Counted from the stretch's first letter, positions 52,390 through 61,298 are shown. The stretch is 64,000 nucleotides of DNA from CAYSLU01 sp964431965 (GCA_964431965.1 CAYSLU010000018.1:1-64000); one strand, 5' to 3'. A program made the numbers and translations. Notes: generated by a model not told the origin, from the letters alone.

Positions 52390-53708
52390 AGCGAGTGAGC
52401 AAGAGCGCGGACCTGACGCGGCTGTGGCGGCTGGACCGGGCCAGCGTGTGGCACCCGTACACGCGGCGGTCCGCGCTGGAGGCCGGGCCGCTGCCCGTGA
52501 TCACGAGGGGCAAGGGCATCTACCTGTACGGAGCCGACGGCCGGCGGTACGTCGATGCTGTCTCGTCCTGGTGGTGCTGTAACCTCGGACACAGCCATCC
52601 CGGGCTTGTCCGGGCGATTCAGCGGCAGGCCGGACAGCTTCAGCACAGCATCCTGGGCAACCTGTCGCACCCGCCGGCCATCGAGCTGGCGGCGCGCCTG
52701 TCGGCCCTGCTGGGGGGCGGTCGCCGGGTTCTTTTCGCCAGTGACGGCGCCAGCGCGGTGGAGGCGGCGCTGAAGATCGCGGTTCAACATGGGCACGCGC
52801 GGGGTGAGCCCCGGCGGACGGCCTTCGCGTCGCTGCGCGGCGGCTACCACGGCGACACGCTGGGCGCGGTGTCGGTGGGGTACGTGCCGGCGTTCCATCG
52901 CCCGGTGCGGCCGCTGCTGTTCCGCTGCCACCGGGCCGAGTCGCCCTGCTGCGGCACGTGCGCGCGCGGTCCGGACTTCCGGCGCTGCGGCACGGCGTGC
53001 TTCGAGTCCATGCGGCGCATCATCGAGCGGCATGGCTCGTCGCTGGCGGCCGTCATCGTGGAGCCGCTCTGCCAGGGGGCCGCGGGCATGCGGATCTACC
53101 CGCCCGCCTATCTGCGCCTGCTGGCCGAGTGCTGCCGGACGCACGGGGTGCTGCTGATCATCGACGAGATCGCCATGGGGTTCGGCCGGACGGGCCGGAT
53201 GTTTGCGTTCCAGCACGCGGGAATCGACCCGGACATCGTCTGCCTGGGCAAGGGCCTGTCCGCCGGCTATCTCCCGATCAGCGCGACGGTCGTGCGGGAG
53301 TCGATCTATGACGCATTCGATGACGGCCCGCCCGATCACACCCTCTATCACGGCCACACGTTCACGGGGAACCCCATCGCGGCTGCCGCGGCGGTGGAGG
53401 TGCTGAAGGTTTACGACGACCAGCGGATCGTGACGCGGGCCCGGAGCGGCGGGCTCGTGCTCGCCCGGGCCTTGGCCGGCCTGCGCGGGGCGCCGGGCGT
53501 CCGCGACGTGCGGTGCCTAGGCATGATCGGCGCGGTTGAGCTGGAGTCGGCTGCGGCCGCCCGGTCCGTGGGCGAGCGCCTGCGCTACGAGGGATTCCTG
53601 GTCCGGCCGCTGGGTCCCGTGATCTACCTGATGCTGCCGCTCGTGGCGACGGACGCCCAGATCCGATCCGCGGCCGGCGCGCTTACGCGGGCCGTTGCTC
53701 CGGGCTGA
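52386..53708 (+). CDS. bioA: Adenosylmethionine-8-amino-7-oxononanoate aminotransferase
   Basis: A class-III PLP aminotransferase of 440 residues. N-terminal 'ASVWHPYTRRSALEAGPLPV', PLP lysine Lys289 in LGKGLSAGY, and 'TLYHGHTFTGNPIAAAAAVE' match BioA. A Cys-rich insert (Cys181, 188, 189, 192, 201, 205) lies after the HRPVRPLLF stretch; similar Cys-rich segments occur in some other bacterial BioA proteins and could bind metal. Its last 26 nt overlap the convergent thiE gene. Confidence 0.93.
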   Translation: MKRVSKSADLTRLWRLDRASVWHPYTRRSALEAGPLPVITRGKGIYLYGADGRRYVDAVSSWWCCNLGHSHPGLVRAIQRQAGQLQHSILGNLSHPPAIELAARLSALLGGGRRVLFASDGASAVEAALKIAVQHGHARGEPRRTAFASLRGGYHGDTLGAVSVGYVPAFHRPVRPLLFRCHRAESPCCGTCARGPDFRRCGTACFESMRRIIERHGSSLAAVIVEPLCQGAAGMRIYPPAYLRLLAECCRTHGVLLIIDEIAMGFGRTGRMFAFQHAGIDPDIVCLGKGLSAGYLPISATVVRESIYDAFDDGPPDHTLYHGHTFTGNPIAAAAAVEVLKVYDDQRIVTRARSGGLVLARALAGLRGAPGVRDVRCLGMIGAVELESAAAARSVGERLRYEGFLVRPLGPVIYLMLPLVATDAQIRSAAGALTRAVAPG

Positions 53709-54387
53709 CGGGCGGGGCAACCGCCGCGCGGCACGCCCCGATATCGGCCAGCAGCTCGCGCGCGGCCCGGGCCGGGTCGTCGGCCATCGTCACGGCGGTG
53801 ACGAGCGCGATTGTCCGCGCCCCCGCGCGCACCAGATCCGGGATGTGGGACCGCTTGATACCGCCCATCACGGTGAACGGAATGGTCACATGAGGGGCGA
53901 TCCGGCGCAGCCCGTCGATGCCGAGGAAGGCTGCGTCCCACGCCTTGGTGTTGGTTGGAAACAGCGGCCCGATGTTCACATACGAGGCGCCCTCGCCCTG
54001 GGCTTCCGCCGCTTCCTCGACCGAGTGCGTGGAGGCGCCGATGACGAGGTCGGGGGCCAGCCGGCGCGCTTCGCGGACCGGAAAATCGTCCTGCCCGAGG
54101 TGTACGCCGTCCGCGCCGACCGCGAGCGCCACGTCGACCCGGTCGTTGATGATCAGCAGAGCTCCGGCGCGAGCGGTGAGTGTCCGCGCCTCGGCGGCGA
54201 GGCGCGCGTATGCGCGGGCGGACAGATCCTTCTCGCGGAGCTGGACCAGCCGCACCCCCCCGTCCAGGGCGGCGCGCAGGACCTCCGGCGTCGAGCGCCC
54301 GCGCGACAGGGCCTGGGAGGTAACGAAGTACAGGCCGGCCTCCGTGAAAGCCGCCATGCGCCGGGCCAGGGTTTCTCGCTCGCTCAT
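53683..54387 (-). CDS. thiE: Thiamine-phosphate synthase
   Basis: A TIM-barrel enzyme of 234 residues coupling the thiazole and pyrimidine phosphates. Signature segments are 'LVQLREKDLSARAYARLAAE', 'LLIINDRVDVALAVGADGVH', 'HLGQDDFPVREARRL', GASTHSVEEA and YVNIGPLFPT with 'FTVMGGIKRSHI'. It is the last gene of thiSGHE: the start overlaps thiH by 4 nt. The 3' end overlaps bioA's tail on the opposite strand. Confidence 0.94.
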   Translation of the reverse strand: MSERETLARRMAAFTEAGLYFVTSQALSRGRSTPEVLRAALDGGVRLVQLREKDLSARAYARLAAEARTLTARAGALLIINDRVDVALAVGADGVHLGQDDFPVREARRLAPDLVIGASTHSVEEAAEAQGEGASYVNIGPLFPTNTKAWDAAFLGIDGLRRIAPHVTIPFTVMGGIKRSHIPDLVRAGARTIALVTAVTMADDPARAARELLADIGACRAAVAPPVSPEQRPA

Positions 54388-55544
54388 CGGAACACCGCCT
54401 CCCCGTTCTTGAAGACCGGCTCGAGCTGCTTGCGGCGCAGCATGGCGCAGAAGGCGTCCACATCGCGCTCATCGTTGACGTGGAACTGCCCGTCCCGCTC
54501 GCGCGTGGGATCGCCGTAGCCGCCGACCGATGTCCGGCTGGCAATGCTCATCTTGGATATTCCCACTCCGGCCATGCCGTCGCGGAACGCGGCCCGCTCG
54601 CGGGTGGAGAGCGCGAGCGGGACGTCGGGCAGGCAGATGCGGAAGGCGAAGATGACCCGGGCCAGCAGGCGCTCGTCGACCGGGTGGGGCGGGGCGAACC
54701 CCCCAAGCTGGGCGCAGATCCGGGGGAAGGAGATGGATATGCCGCTCCGCCAGAAGCGGCGGCGCAGATACACGGCGTGGCGGTAGAGCGAGATGGCGTC
54801 GCGCACGGGATCCGCCAGACCGAACAGCGCGCCGATGCCTGACGAGCGGATGCCGGCCCCGAGCAGGCGCGACGGGCCGTCGAGTCGGGCCGAATAGTCG
54901 CGCTTGGGGCCCCAGCGGTGCATCGCGCGGTATACGGTCGGATCGTAGGTCTCCTGGTACAGCGTGACGCCCGTGCAGCCGGCGGCTGCGAGCGCCCGGT
55001 ATTCCTCGCCCGTCATGGGGAACGCCTCGACGGTTACGACGTGGAAGACCCCGGCCGCGAGCTCGACCGCCCGGCGCAGGTAGTCGAACTCGGCCTCCCG
55101 CGTTCGCTCGCCCGTGAGCAGGAGTACCTCTTCAAAGCCCATATGCTTGATTCTGGCCAGCTCGTCGCGAATCTCGGGCTCGCCCAGCACGCGGCGCGGG
55201 CGTTGGCGATCCGAGGCAAACCCGCAGTAGACGCAGCCGCTCGAGCAGTAGTCGGACAGGTAGAGCGGCACGTAGAGCGAGATCGTCCGTCCGAAGTGGC
55301 GCGCGGTCAGAGCTTGGGCCTTTCGGGCCATCGGCTCCATGAGCGCGTCTGCAGCCGGCGAGAGCAGGGCCGCCAGGTCGGCCAGCCCCGGGTTCGGATT
55401 GCGGATGGCCCGCTCGACGGCGGCGTGATCCGCGCGCGCTGCGAGCGCGGCTCCTTCGGAGGGGTCGAGCCACACCGGGATGGTGCCCAGGGGCTCTCGC
55501 CCTTCGGCAGCCGTCGGGCCGGGGTTGAGGTCCGGGGTACTCAT
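54384..55544 (-). CDS. thiH: 2-iminoacetate synthase ThiH
   Basis: A radical-SAM enzyme of 386 residues that makes dehydroglycine from tyrosine for the thiazole ring. The cluster motif is CSSGCVYC in 'YLSDYCSSGCVYCGF'. 'HVVTVEAFPMTGEEY' and 'GVTLYQETYDPTVYRAMH' are typical ThiH blocks. Presence of ThiH and no ThiO in the operon suggests the anaerobic or low-oxygen thiazole route. The start overlaps thiG and the end overlaps thiE, 4 nt each. Confidence 0.94.
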   Translation of the reverse strand: MSTPDLNPGPTAAEGREPLGTIPVWLDPSEGAALAARADHAAVERAIRNPNPGLADLAALLSPAADALMEPMARKAQALTARHFGRTISLYVPLYLSDYCSSGCVYCGFASDRQRPRRVLGEPEIRDELARIKHMGFEEVLLLTGERTREAEFDYLRRAVELAAGVFHVVTVEAFPMTGEEYRALAAAGCTGVTLYQETYDPTVYRAMHRWGPKRDYSARLDGPSRLLGAGIRSSGIGALFGLADPVRDAISLYRHAVYLRRRFWRSGISISFPRICAQLGGFAPPHPVDERLLARVIFAFRICLPDVPLALSTRERAAFRDGMAGVGISKMSIASRTSVGGYGDPTRERDGQFHVNDERDVDAFCAMLRRKQLEPVFKNGEAVFR

Positions 55545-56341
55545 GTTCCGGCTGGCGACTCCGATGGGGCGGACAGGAACTCCGTCAGCGGGCTTGTCGC
55601 CACGGCGGCGTCGGTCATCGGCATGAGGCCGGCGCGCCATGCGGCGCGCCCGGCTTCGACGCCGCGGGCGAACGCGGCGGCCATGGCCTCCGGATCGCCG
55701 GCTGCGGCGATCGCGCTGTTCACGAGCACCGCGGAGCAGCCCATTTCCATGGCGGCAGCGGCCTCGGAGGGTGACCGGAGCCCGGCGTCCACGATTACCG
55801 GCACGCCGCTGTCGCGCACGATCAGGCGGATCATCTCCGCGGTTGCCAGGCCGTGCCCGCTGCCGATCGCGGACCCGAGCGGCATCACGGCGGCGCAGCC
55901 CACGTCCTCCAAGCGGCGGGCGAGGACCGGATCGGCCGGCATGTAGGGCAGGACCACGAAGCCGTCGGATGCGAGCGCCCGGCACGCCTCGTAGGTTTCG
56001 ATCGGGTCGGGCATCAGGTGGTGCGGGTTCGGGTGGATCTCGACTTTCACGAAGGGGCTGCCGCTGAGCTCCCGGCCGAGCTGGGCGGCCCGGATCGCCT
56101 CCTTTGCATCGCGGGCACCCGACGTGTTCGGGACGATGGCGATGCCAGGGAGGAGGGACAGCGGCCCGTAGACGTCGTCGGAGGCGCGTTCCCGGTTGAA
56201 TCGTCGGAGCGCCACGGTGACCAGCTGCGCTCCGGCCGCCCGGACGGCGCGTATCATCGCGTCCGTGTCCGAGAACTTGCCGGTTCCGAGGAGCAGCCGC
56301 GACGTGAATGTCCGGCCGCCCAGTGTGAATGCATCGTTCAT
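55541..56341 (-). CDS. thiG: Thiazole synthase ThiG
   Basis: A TIM-barrel enzyme of 266 residues forming the thiazole phosphate from ThiS-thiocarboxylate, deoxyxylulose phosphate and iminoacetate. 'SRLLLGTGKFSD' near the N-terminus, the Schiff-base lysine in FVKVEIHPNP, and 'MPLGSAIGSGHGLAT' identify it. Its N-terminus starts 2 nt after the ThiS stop; the C-terminus overlaps thiH by 4 nt. Confidence 0.94.
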   Translation of the reverse strand: MNDAFTLGGRTFTSRLLLGTGKFSDTDAMIRAVRAAGAQLVTVALRRFNRERASDDVYGPLSLLPGIAIVPNTSGARDAKEAIRAAQLGRELSGSPFVKVEIHPNPHHLMPDPIETYEACRALASDGFVVLPYMPADPVLARRLEDVGCAAVMPLGSAIGSGHGLATAEMIRLIVRDSGVPVIVDAGLRSPSEAAAAMEMGCSAVLVNSAIAAAGDPEAMAAAFARGVEAGRAAWRAGLMPMTDAAVATSPLTEFLSAPSESPAGT

Positions 56342-56343
56342 GA

Positions 56344-56544
56344 TCAGCCGCCTCCCGCAAACGTGAGCACCTCGACCCGATCCCCTTCCTTGAGCCGGGC
56401 GGCAGCGCGCTCGGCAGAGCGGATCACCGCCTCGTTCACGACGACGGCCACGCGCGCCGGATCCGCTCCCAGTTCCCGGAGCACGCCCGCCACCGTTCCA
56501 TCCCCGCGGTGCTCGTGCGCCTTGCCGTTCACCGTGATCTTCAT
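56344..56544 (-). CDS. thiS: Sulfur-carrier protein ThiS
   Basis: A ubiquitin-like protein of 66 residues. The C-terminus ends FAGGG; the family's carrier end is normally GG, so one extra Gly is present. 'MKITVNGKAH' at the start is typical. It is the first gene after the TPP riboswitch and terminator. No thiF gene is found next to it. Confidence 0.92.
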   Translation of the reverse strand: MKITVNGKAHEHRGDGTVAGVLRELGADPARVAVVVNEAVIRSAERAAARLKEGDRVEVLTFAGGG

Positions 56545-56573
56545 CGCGTCCCGTCCTTTCGCCTCTGCCATCA

Positions 56574-56604
56574 CCAAAAAGAAACGCCCCGGCCGGCCGG
56601 GGCG
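56574..56604 (-). terminator. Intrinsic terminator under TPP riboswitch control
   Basis: On the - strand, downstream of the TPP element, the palindrome CGCCCCGGCCGGCCGGGGCG (56604-56585) forms an 8-bp stem with a 4-nt loop and is followed by TTTCTTTTT. It lies 30 nt before thiS. Ligand binding would probably favour this hairpin and stop transcription before the thi genes. Confidence 0.85.
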
Positions 56605-56610
56605 CGTGCA

Positions 56611-56692
56611 TATGCCAGTTCCCTTCGCCGGCATGACCCGGATCAGGTTCAGTGGGTATGATCTCAGCCCCTGTTCGGGGCACCCCGGGCGC
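56611..56692 (-). promoter_or_regulatory. TPP (THI-box) riboswitch
   Basis: On the - strand the sequence shows the conserved THI elements in order: GGGGTGCCCC, GGCTGAGAT, then 'ACCCACTGAACCTGATC' and the 3' part CGGGTCATGCCGGCGAAGGG. It senses thiamine pyrophosphate and lies directly upstream of a terminator and thiSGHE. The preceding gene's stop is 35 nt away, so either read-through from that gene or a promoter inside it supplies the transcript. Confidence 0.95.
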
Positions 56693-56726
56693 TCGTTCAT
56701 CGTAGGCCGCCCCGTCGGGCAGCCGG

Positions 56727-57305
56727 TCAGTTGCTTGGCGTCGCCTCCGCTCTCTTGATCTCGTCCCGAATGCGCGCCGCATCCTCGTAGCGTTCGTCTG
56801 TGACGGCGCGCTCGAGCTGGCTCTTGAGCAGCTCGAGGGGCGACTGCTTCGGCTTTTCCGCCGCATGGCCCTCGACCGATGCCGCCGCCGCCTCGTCCAG
56901 AACCATGCCCGCCTGCTCCATCACCGTGGGCGACACGTACATCGGCGCGCCGCAGCGCATGGCCAGGGCAATCGCATCGCTCGGCCGCGAATCGACTTCC
57001 ACCGTGCGCCCGGCCGACTCCAGAACGAGCCGGCCGTAGAATGTGTTGTCCACGAGATCGTGGACCTCGATGCGGCTCACGCGCCACTCGAGGGATTCGA
57101 GCACGTTCCGCAGCAGGTCGTGCGTGAGCGGGCGGGGCACCTTCAGGTCGTCGATCTTGATGGCGATCGCCTGGGCCTCGGCCGGGCCGATGAAGACCGG
57201 CAGCGTACGGGGGTCGTCGATCCCGCGCAGCAGGACGACAAAGCCGGCCTTGGACAGCGAGAGCTTGTCCACGCGCACGCGAATCATGGCCTGATCGTCA
57301 TTCAT
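56727..57305 (-). CDS. Bifunctional nuclease (DUF151) domain protein with UVR motif
   Basis: A 192-residue protein. Residues about 5-140 are a BFN/DUF151 domain ('LPVFIGPAEAQAIAIKIDDL' and 'SRPSDAIALAMRCGAPMYVS'). The C-terminal 35 residues resemble a UVR (UvrB/C-interaction) helix pair ('AVTDERYEDAARIRDEIK'). It lies upstream of the thiamine operon but has no known link to it. Such proteins are widely conserved; a nuclease role is reported for relatives but not certain here. Confidence 0.88.
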   Translation of the reverse strand: MNDDQAMIRVRVDKLSLSKAGFVVLLRGIDDPRTLPVFIGPAEAQAIAIKIDDLKVPRPLTHDLLRNVLESLEWRVSRIEVHDLVDNTFYGRLVLESAGRTVEVDSRPSDAIALAMRCGAPMYVSPTVMEQAGMVLDEAAAASVEGHAAEKPKQSPLELLKSQLERAVTDERYEDAARIRDEIKRAEATPSN

Positions 57306-57520
57306 ATCACCGCTTCCGTGCCTTCATGCTAACACGCGAAGGGGGGGGGACAACAGAAAACGGCGCATGGCGCTGGGCGCGATCGAGCGGCGTCAGGAAA
57401 GCGCTTGACCGGGAATCACAGGGCTTGGCCTCGGTGCGAGCGCTCCGGATCGCTCTTCATCCCGCCATCTCGACAAGGCGACCGGTGATGCACTGCAATT
57501 GCATAGGCCAGGAGTCCGTT
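57306..57520. other. 215-nt spacer, no feature supported
   Basis: Between two - strand genes. It contains a long run of G (57343-57350) and no open frame with coding character, clear promoter or terminator. Confidence 0.5.
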
Positions 57521-58078
57521 TCATGGCGCCTCCGTACTCTCCTGCATAAGCCGCTTTGTCATTTCCTCCGCGAGCGTGGGCGGCGGCAGGAGAAACCTGG
57601 GCCTGTGGTACTCGATCTCGGCGACGACATGCCGGGTTTCGTTGTCGATCAGTTTCGCGTTTACCGTTCCGTAATAGACCATATTCAAGCGCCCGTTTCG
57701 GCCAAGAACAAGCCGCCCCCATGTCTCCGTGAATTTACATTCAAGTCCCCACCGCCCTGCCGTCTTGTTGAACGTGGGCACAAACCCCATGTCCTTCAAG
57801 CTGATGCGCAGATCAGCCTCAAGAAATGACAACGCCGAGTCATAGACAGCCACACGTCTGCCGTCGGCTTTGCCTCCGGCTCCGGCTCGCACCACAGAGA
57901 CCGAAATCGTGCCCCCCATTTGCAGTGGAGCAGCGAGCTTCTTCATGACCGTGATGTGGCGTTGAACTTGGCCGTCAATGGCATCAGACCAAGATGTGCC
58001 GCACAGGGCCAACACGAGGAGCACGATGATCACGAGAGTGACCGCCACAGCCCTTACAGTGATGAGCTTCTTGTTCAT
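57521..58078 (-). CDS. Small exported or membrane-anchored protein of unknown function
   Basis: A 185-residue protein starting MNKKLITVRAVAV with one hydrophobic helix (about residues 7-28). After it come 'KDMGFVPTFNKTAGRWGLEC' and a C-terminal 'AEIEYHRPRFLLPPPTLAEE'. I do not recognise it. Its codon use is less GC-rich than that of its neighbours, as for the two unknown genes near 45.5-46.4 kb. The start follows GAAGAGAGA in good distance. Confidence 0.55.
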   Translation of the reverse strand: MNKKLITVRAVAVTLVIIVLLVLALCGTSWSDAIDGQVQRHITVMKKLAAPLQMGGTISVSVVRAGAGGKADGRRVAVYDSALSFLEADLRISLKDMGFVPTFNKTAGRWGLECKFTETWGRLVLGRNGRLNMVYYGTVNAKLIDNETRHVVAEIEYHRPRFLLPPPTLAEEMTKRLMQESTEAP

Positions 58079-58157
58079 TCTCTCTTCGCCCGCTTGCGGA
58101 CACGTTCATGTTTCCAAGCCGAGGGGGCTCGTGGACGGGTACAGAGGGCGTGAACGG

Positions 58158-59393
58158 TCAGTCGAGCCGCGCGGTCGCCTCGGCGATCCAGGCGACGATC
58201 TGGTCGAGTTCGCCGCGGTCCGCCTTCGCATCGCTCCAGAGCGTCTCGAGCAGCCGCTTCTCCGGCACCGACTCGGCGGCGGCGAGCAGGCGGAGGGCGG
58301 CGGCTGCCCCGACGGCGTAGCGCGCCGGGGTGACGCCCTGTTCGCGGGCCAGGCGCATGGTTCCGACGAGGCGGTCCTCCCAGCCGAGCTTGCGGCGGGG
58401 ATCCCGGGTTACACGCTCCACGGAGTCACGCAGGTGGGGGTTGACCATGCGGACCATCAGGTCCTCCACATAGGCCCGGTAGCCGGCGGGCGTGAAGAGC
58501 GGATCCAGGCCCGCGTGGCGCCGGCAGAGGGCCGCGCCCGACTCCTCCACGAAGGCGGAGCGGGCGAATTCGATCAGCTCCGCGTGGCGCGAGGCGTCGG
58601 CCATGTACGGGAGCTTCCGCAGGGCGGCCAGGTATCCGAGGAGGGCGTGGGTGGCGTTGTGTCCGTAGAGCTTGGCCTCTTCGAACGGCAGCAGGTCCGC
58701 CTTCTCCTCGAACACCGAGATGCCGCGCTGGAAGCCCGGGAGATCGATCCGCGTGATCAGAATGCGGTTGAACTCCTCCACGAGGAAGCAGCGGGGGCGG
58801 CCGGGCGCGATCGGGGCGAGCGCCTGGTCCGCGATCTGTGCGCGGTCCGTCACCACGCTGCTCATCTTGCCGATCACGGTGTTGAGCGCCTGGGCCCGGC
58901 GCGATACGGCGGGGTAGGCGGTGCCGAGCGCCGCCCTCAAGCCGTCGGCCAGAGTCTCGGCCGCGTGGTTGTGGTTCTCCGCCGTGTAGATCACGGCGTC
59001 GGGGAGAGCGGGATCAGACGCCTTTCGCGCGAGCCCTTCGGAGAGGATTCCGAGCACGCTGGTCGCGCCGCCGGTTCCGTAAAAGCTGACGCTGGGCAGG
59101 GCGGTGGCGATTTCGCCGGCTTCCGAGACGGCGCGCACCAGCGCTTCGCGGTCGGAGGGGACCGAGGGGTTGAGGATCTCGATTCCGGCCACCTCCCGCC
59201 GCTCGATTCCGGTCCGGGTGGCGATGTTGACTCCGTAGCGGCCACCGTTGGCGCGGATGGCCTCGACCACGTCGGGCATGACCTCGGCCACCACGAGCCG
59301 GCTGAACCGTCCGGAGCGGCTGGCTTCGTACAGGAGCAGCCCGGCTTGGATGGCTCCGAATCCGAACCCCACGAATCTGCAGTCCGGCGTCAT
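58158..59393 (-). CDS. Mannitol-dehydrogenase-family protein
   Basis: A 411-residue NAD-dependent polyol dehydrogenase-like protein. The N-terminal nucleotide-binding motif reads 'FVGFGFGAIQAGLLLY', followed by 'AVIYTAENHNHAAETLADGL' and 'LVEEFNRILITRI' with the mannitol-1-phosphate dehydrogenase-like C-terminal domain. The catalytic Lys/Asn/His set cannot be fully assigned by eye. It lies 3 nt downstream of a sugar-kinase gene on the same strand, suggesting a sugar or polyol pathway. Confidence 0.75.
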   Translation of the reverse strand: MTPDCRFVGFGFGAIQAGLLLYEASRSGRFSRLVVAEVMPDVVEAIRANGGRYGVNIATRTGIERREVAGIEILNPSVPSDREALVRAVSEAGEIATALPSVSFYGTGGATSVLGILSEGLARKASDPALPDAVIYTAENHNHAAETLADGLRAALGTAYPAVSRRAQALNTVIGKMSSVVTDRAQIADQALAPIAPGRPRCFLVEEFNRILITRIDLPGFQRGISVFEEKADLLPFEEAKLYGHNATHALLGYLAALRKLPYMADASRHAELIEFARSAFVEESGAALCRRHAGLDPLFTPAGYRAYVEDLMVRMVNPHLRDSVERVTRDPRRKLGWEDRLVGTMRLAREQGVTPARYAVGAAAALRLLAAAESVPEKRLLETLWSDAKADRGELDQIVAWIAEATARLD

Positions 59394-59396
59394 GCG

Positions 59397-60434
59397 CTAC
59401 ACCTTTACGGGAGGCGGTCCCTCGCTAAACCGCTGCCCCAGCTCCATCAGTTGATCCAGCGGCCGCAGGCCCTCGGTCGCCGAGCTGTGCGAGAGGCAGG
59501 CCGTTGCGGCGTAGGTTCCCAGGCGGGCGGCCCGCTCGCCATCCCACCCCTCATGCAGGCCGTAGAGCATGCCGGCGCAGAACGCGTCGCCCGCGCCGAG
59601 CTTGCCCTTGATGAACGACTGAGGAACGGTCAGCGAGCCGCACGCAAACCGGTTGCCGCGCCGGTCGCGGACGTATACGCCTTCCGGCATGTGGACCGCC
59701 ACGAGGTCCATGTCGCCCAGGTCCCCGAGGCGCTCGACCACGTCCTTCAGCGTCCGGCCGTTCAGCTTGCCCGAGGCGCTTCGCACGGTTCGGCCCACGG
59801 CGCGGCCGGCCTCGATCTCGTTCAGGATGAGATAGTCCACATACCGCAGGGCCGGCGGGACAATGGTCGCGAATCGGTCGCTGTCTTCGCTCACGACGTC
59901 CACGCTCGTCTTGATCCCGCGCCGGCGCAGCTGCCGGAGGAATCCGGCGGCCACGGTGCCATGGCGGGAGTCCGGCCCGTCCATGCGGTCGAGCAGGAGG
60001 AGGTAGCCGAAGTGGAAGATGCGGCAGGTGAGGGCGTCCGCGTTGACGTGCTCGGGGCCGAACAGGGCGTTTGCGCCGCGGCAGTGAAAGAACGACCGAT
60101 CGCCGGTGCTCTCCTCGAACATCACGTCGGTGTAGGACGTGGGCGCGTCGCACGCGGTCACCAGGCCTGCCGCATTGATTCCGTGGCGGCGGCAGGTCTC
60201 GAGCACGAGCCGCCCCTCCGGGTCGTCGCCCACTACGCCGAGCCCGACCAGCGGGAAGGCGGCGCGCATGCGGGACAGGTCGACCAGCACGTTGGCCGGG
60301 GCTCCGCCGGTGCTGAGGGATTCCGCCCGGATGTTGGCCAGCATGCCGCGGCTCGGCAGGCGGTCGATCATCTTCATGCGATCGACGATCCAGTTCCCAC
60401 CCGCCGCGATGCCGATTCGATGGTGATGGACCAT
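59397..60434 (-). CDS. PfkB-family carbohydrate kinase
   Basis: A 345-residue ribokinase/PfkB-family sugar kinase. GGAPANVLVDLSR is the N-terminal family block, and the anion hole/catalytic base is in GKLGAGDAFCAG (base Asp). It phosphorylates an unknown sugar. ATG 60434 is preceded by GGAAGG. The terminator of tsaB lies just upstream, so this gene and the dehydrogenase form their own - strand unit. Confidence 0.88.
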   Translation of the reverse strand: MVHHHRIGIAAGGNWIVDRMKMIDRLPSRGMLANIRAESLSTGGAPANVLVDLSRMRAAFPLVGLGVVGDDPEGRLVLETCRRHGINAAGLVTACDAPTSYTDVMFEESTGDRSFFHCRGANALFGPEHVNADALTCRIFHFGYLLLLDRMDGPDSRHGTVAAGFLRQLRRRGIKTSVDVVSEDSDRFATIVPPALRYVDYLILNEIEAGRAVGRTVRSASGKLNGRTLKDVVERLGDLGDMDLVAVHMPEGVYVRDRRGNRFACGSLTVPQSFIKGKLGAGDAFCAGMLYGLHEGWDGERAARLGTYAATACLSHSSATEGLRPLDQLMELGQRFSEGPPPVKV

Positions 60435-60511
60435 GTGTGCCTTCCCGCCGCGGCGGGCTCGTTCCGCTCGGGCCGGACGATCATATCACCGTCGGAGCGG
60501 ACGGAAGCGAG

Positions 60512-60545
60512 AAAAAACGGGCGCGACGCGGGGCGCCCCGCGTCG
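60512..60545 (-). terminator. Intrinsic terminator after tsaB
   Basis: A perfect 22-nt palindrome (60524-60545, CGACGCGGGGC and its complement) is followed on the - strand after a short GC stretch by TTTTTT (60517-60512). It is placed right after the tsaB stop at 60550 and separates tsaB from the kinase unit. Confidence 0.8.
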
Positions 60546-60549
60546 TTCG

Positions 60550-61230
60550 TCAGGGGTGGCTGGCGGGGGGCGCCAGCACAGGCGGGTGCAGGTAGATCGG
60601 GGCCAGCGGCGGCGATGGCGTTCCTCGGGCGTGCCGCGCGATCGCCAACTCGGCGACTTGCCGGGCCGTGGGCGACGCGGGCCCGGCCAGAACGCGTCGC
60701 TGGACGGTGTCCGCTTCCGCAAGCCGGACGCCGATGCGATCCCAGTCCGGGCTGGCCACAAGTCCGCGGTCCGGCAGAGCCGTCAGCCAGTCGCCGGTCG
60801 ATACCAGCTGGAAGCCGTTGCCCTCGGGGAGCCCGTCCGATCCGGCCGAAAAGACGCCGAGCCACAGCCGGTCGCGCCGGGCATCGCCGACCACCGCGAC
60901 CGCCGGTTCGCCGAGGCGCAGGTGCTCCCAGGCCAGGGCTTCCGCGCTGCTGACGCCGAATACGGGGCGGCCGCCCGGAAGGGCGAATGCCCGGGCGGCC
61001 GCAACCGCCATCCGCAGGCCCGAAAAGGCACCCGGCCCCAGGCCGACGGCGAACAGATCGACGTCGGACAGGCGGCATCCGGCCGTCCGCATCAGGTCGG
61101 GGATGGCGTCGAACAGCGTCTGCCGGCGCGTGCGGTCGTCCAGCCACTCCGCATGAGCCCGGATCGCACCGTCCGACAGGAGGACGGCGCTGGGGCGGCA
61201 CGAGGACTGTTCGAGTGCGAGCACGATCAT
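60550..61230 (-). CDS. tsaB: tRNA threonylcarbamoyladenosine biosynthesis protein TsaB
   Basis: A 226-residue partner of TsaD in making t6A of tRNA. N-terminal 'MIVLALEQSSCRPSAVLLSD' and the block 'DLFAVGLGPGAFSGLRMAVA' with 'AVVGDARRDRLWLGVF' are diagnostic. It is a partial ASKHA-fold protein without the kinase zinc site. Stand-alone with its own terminator. Confidence 0.92.
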   Translation of the reverse strand: MIVLALEQSSCRPSAVLLSDGAIRAHAEWLDDRTRRQTLFDAIPDLMRTAGCRLSDVDLFAVGLGPGAFSGLRMAVAAARAFALPGGRPVFGVSSAEALAWEHLRLGEPAVAVVGDARRDRLWLGVFSAGSDGLPEGNGFQLVSTGDWLTALPDRGLVASPDWDRIGVRLAEADTVQRRVLAGPASPTARQVAELAIARHARGTPSPPLAPIYLHPPVLAPPASHP

Positions 61231-61298
61231 GGCGTCACAGAGTAGCGGGCGGGCGCACGCGCCGCCAAGCGGTTTCGCACGGACAGATCAGCGCCACG

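Noticed and set aside
54384..56360. A single long frame suggesting a fusion of thiH with an upstream domain
   Set aside because: The upstream part is out of frame with thiG and is Arg-rich shadow sequence; ThiH starts at 55544 with a typical overlap to thiG.
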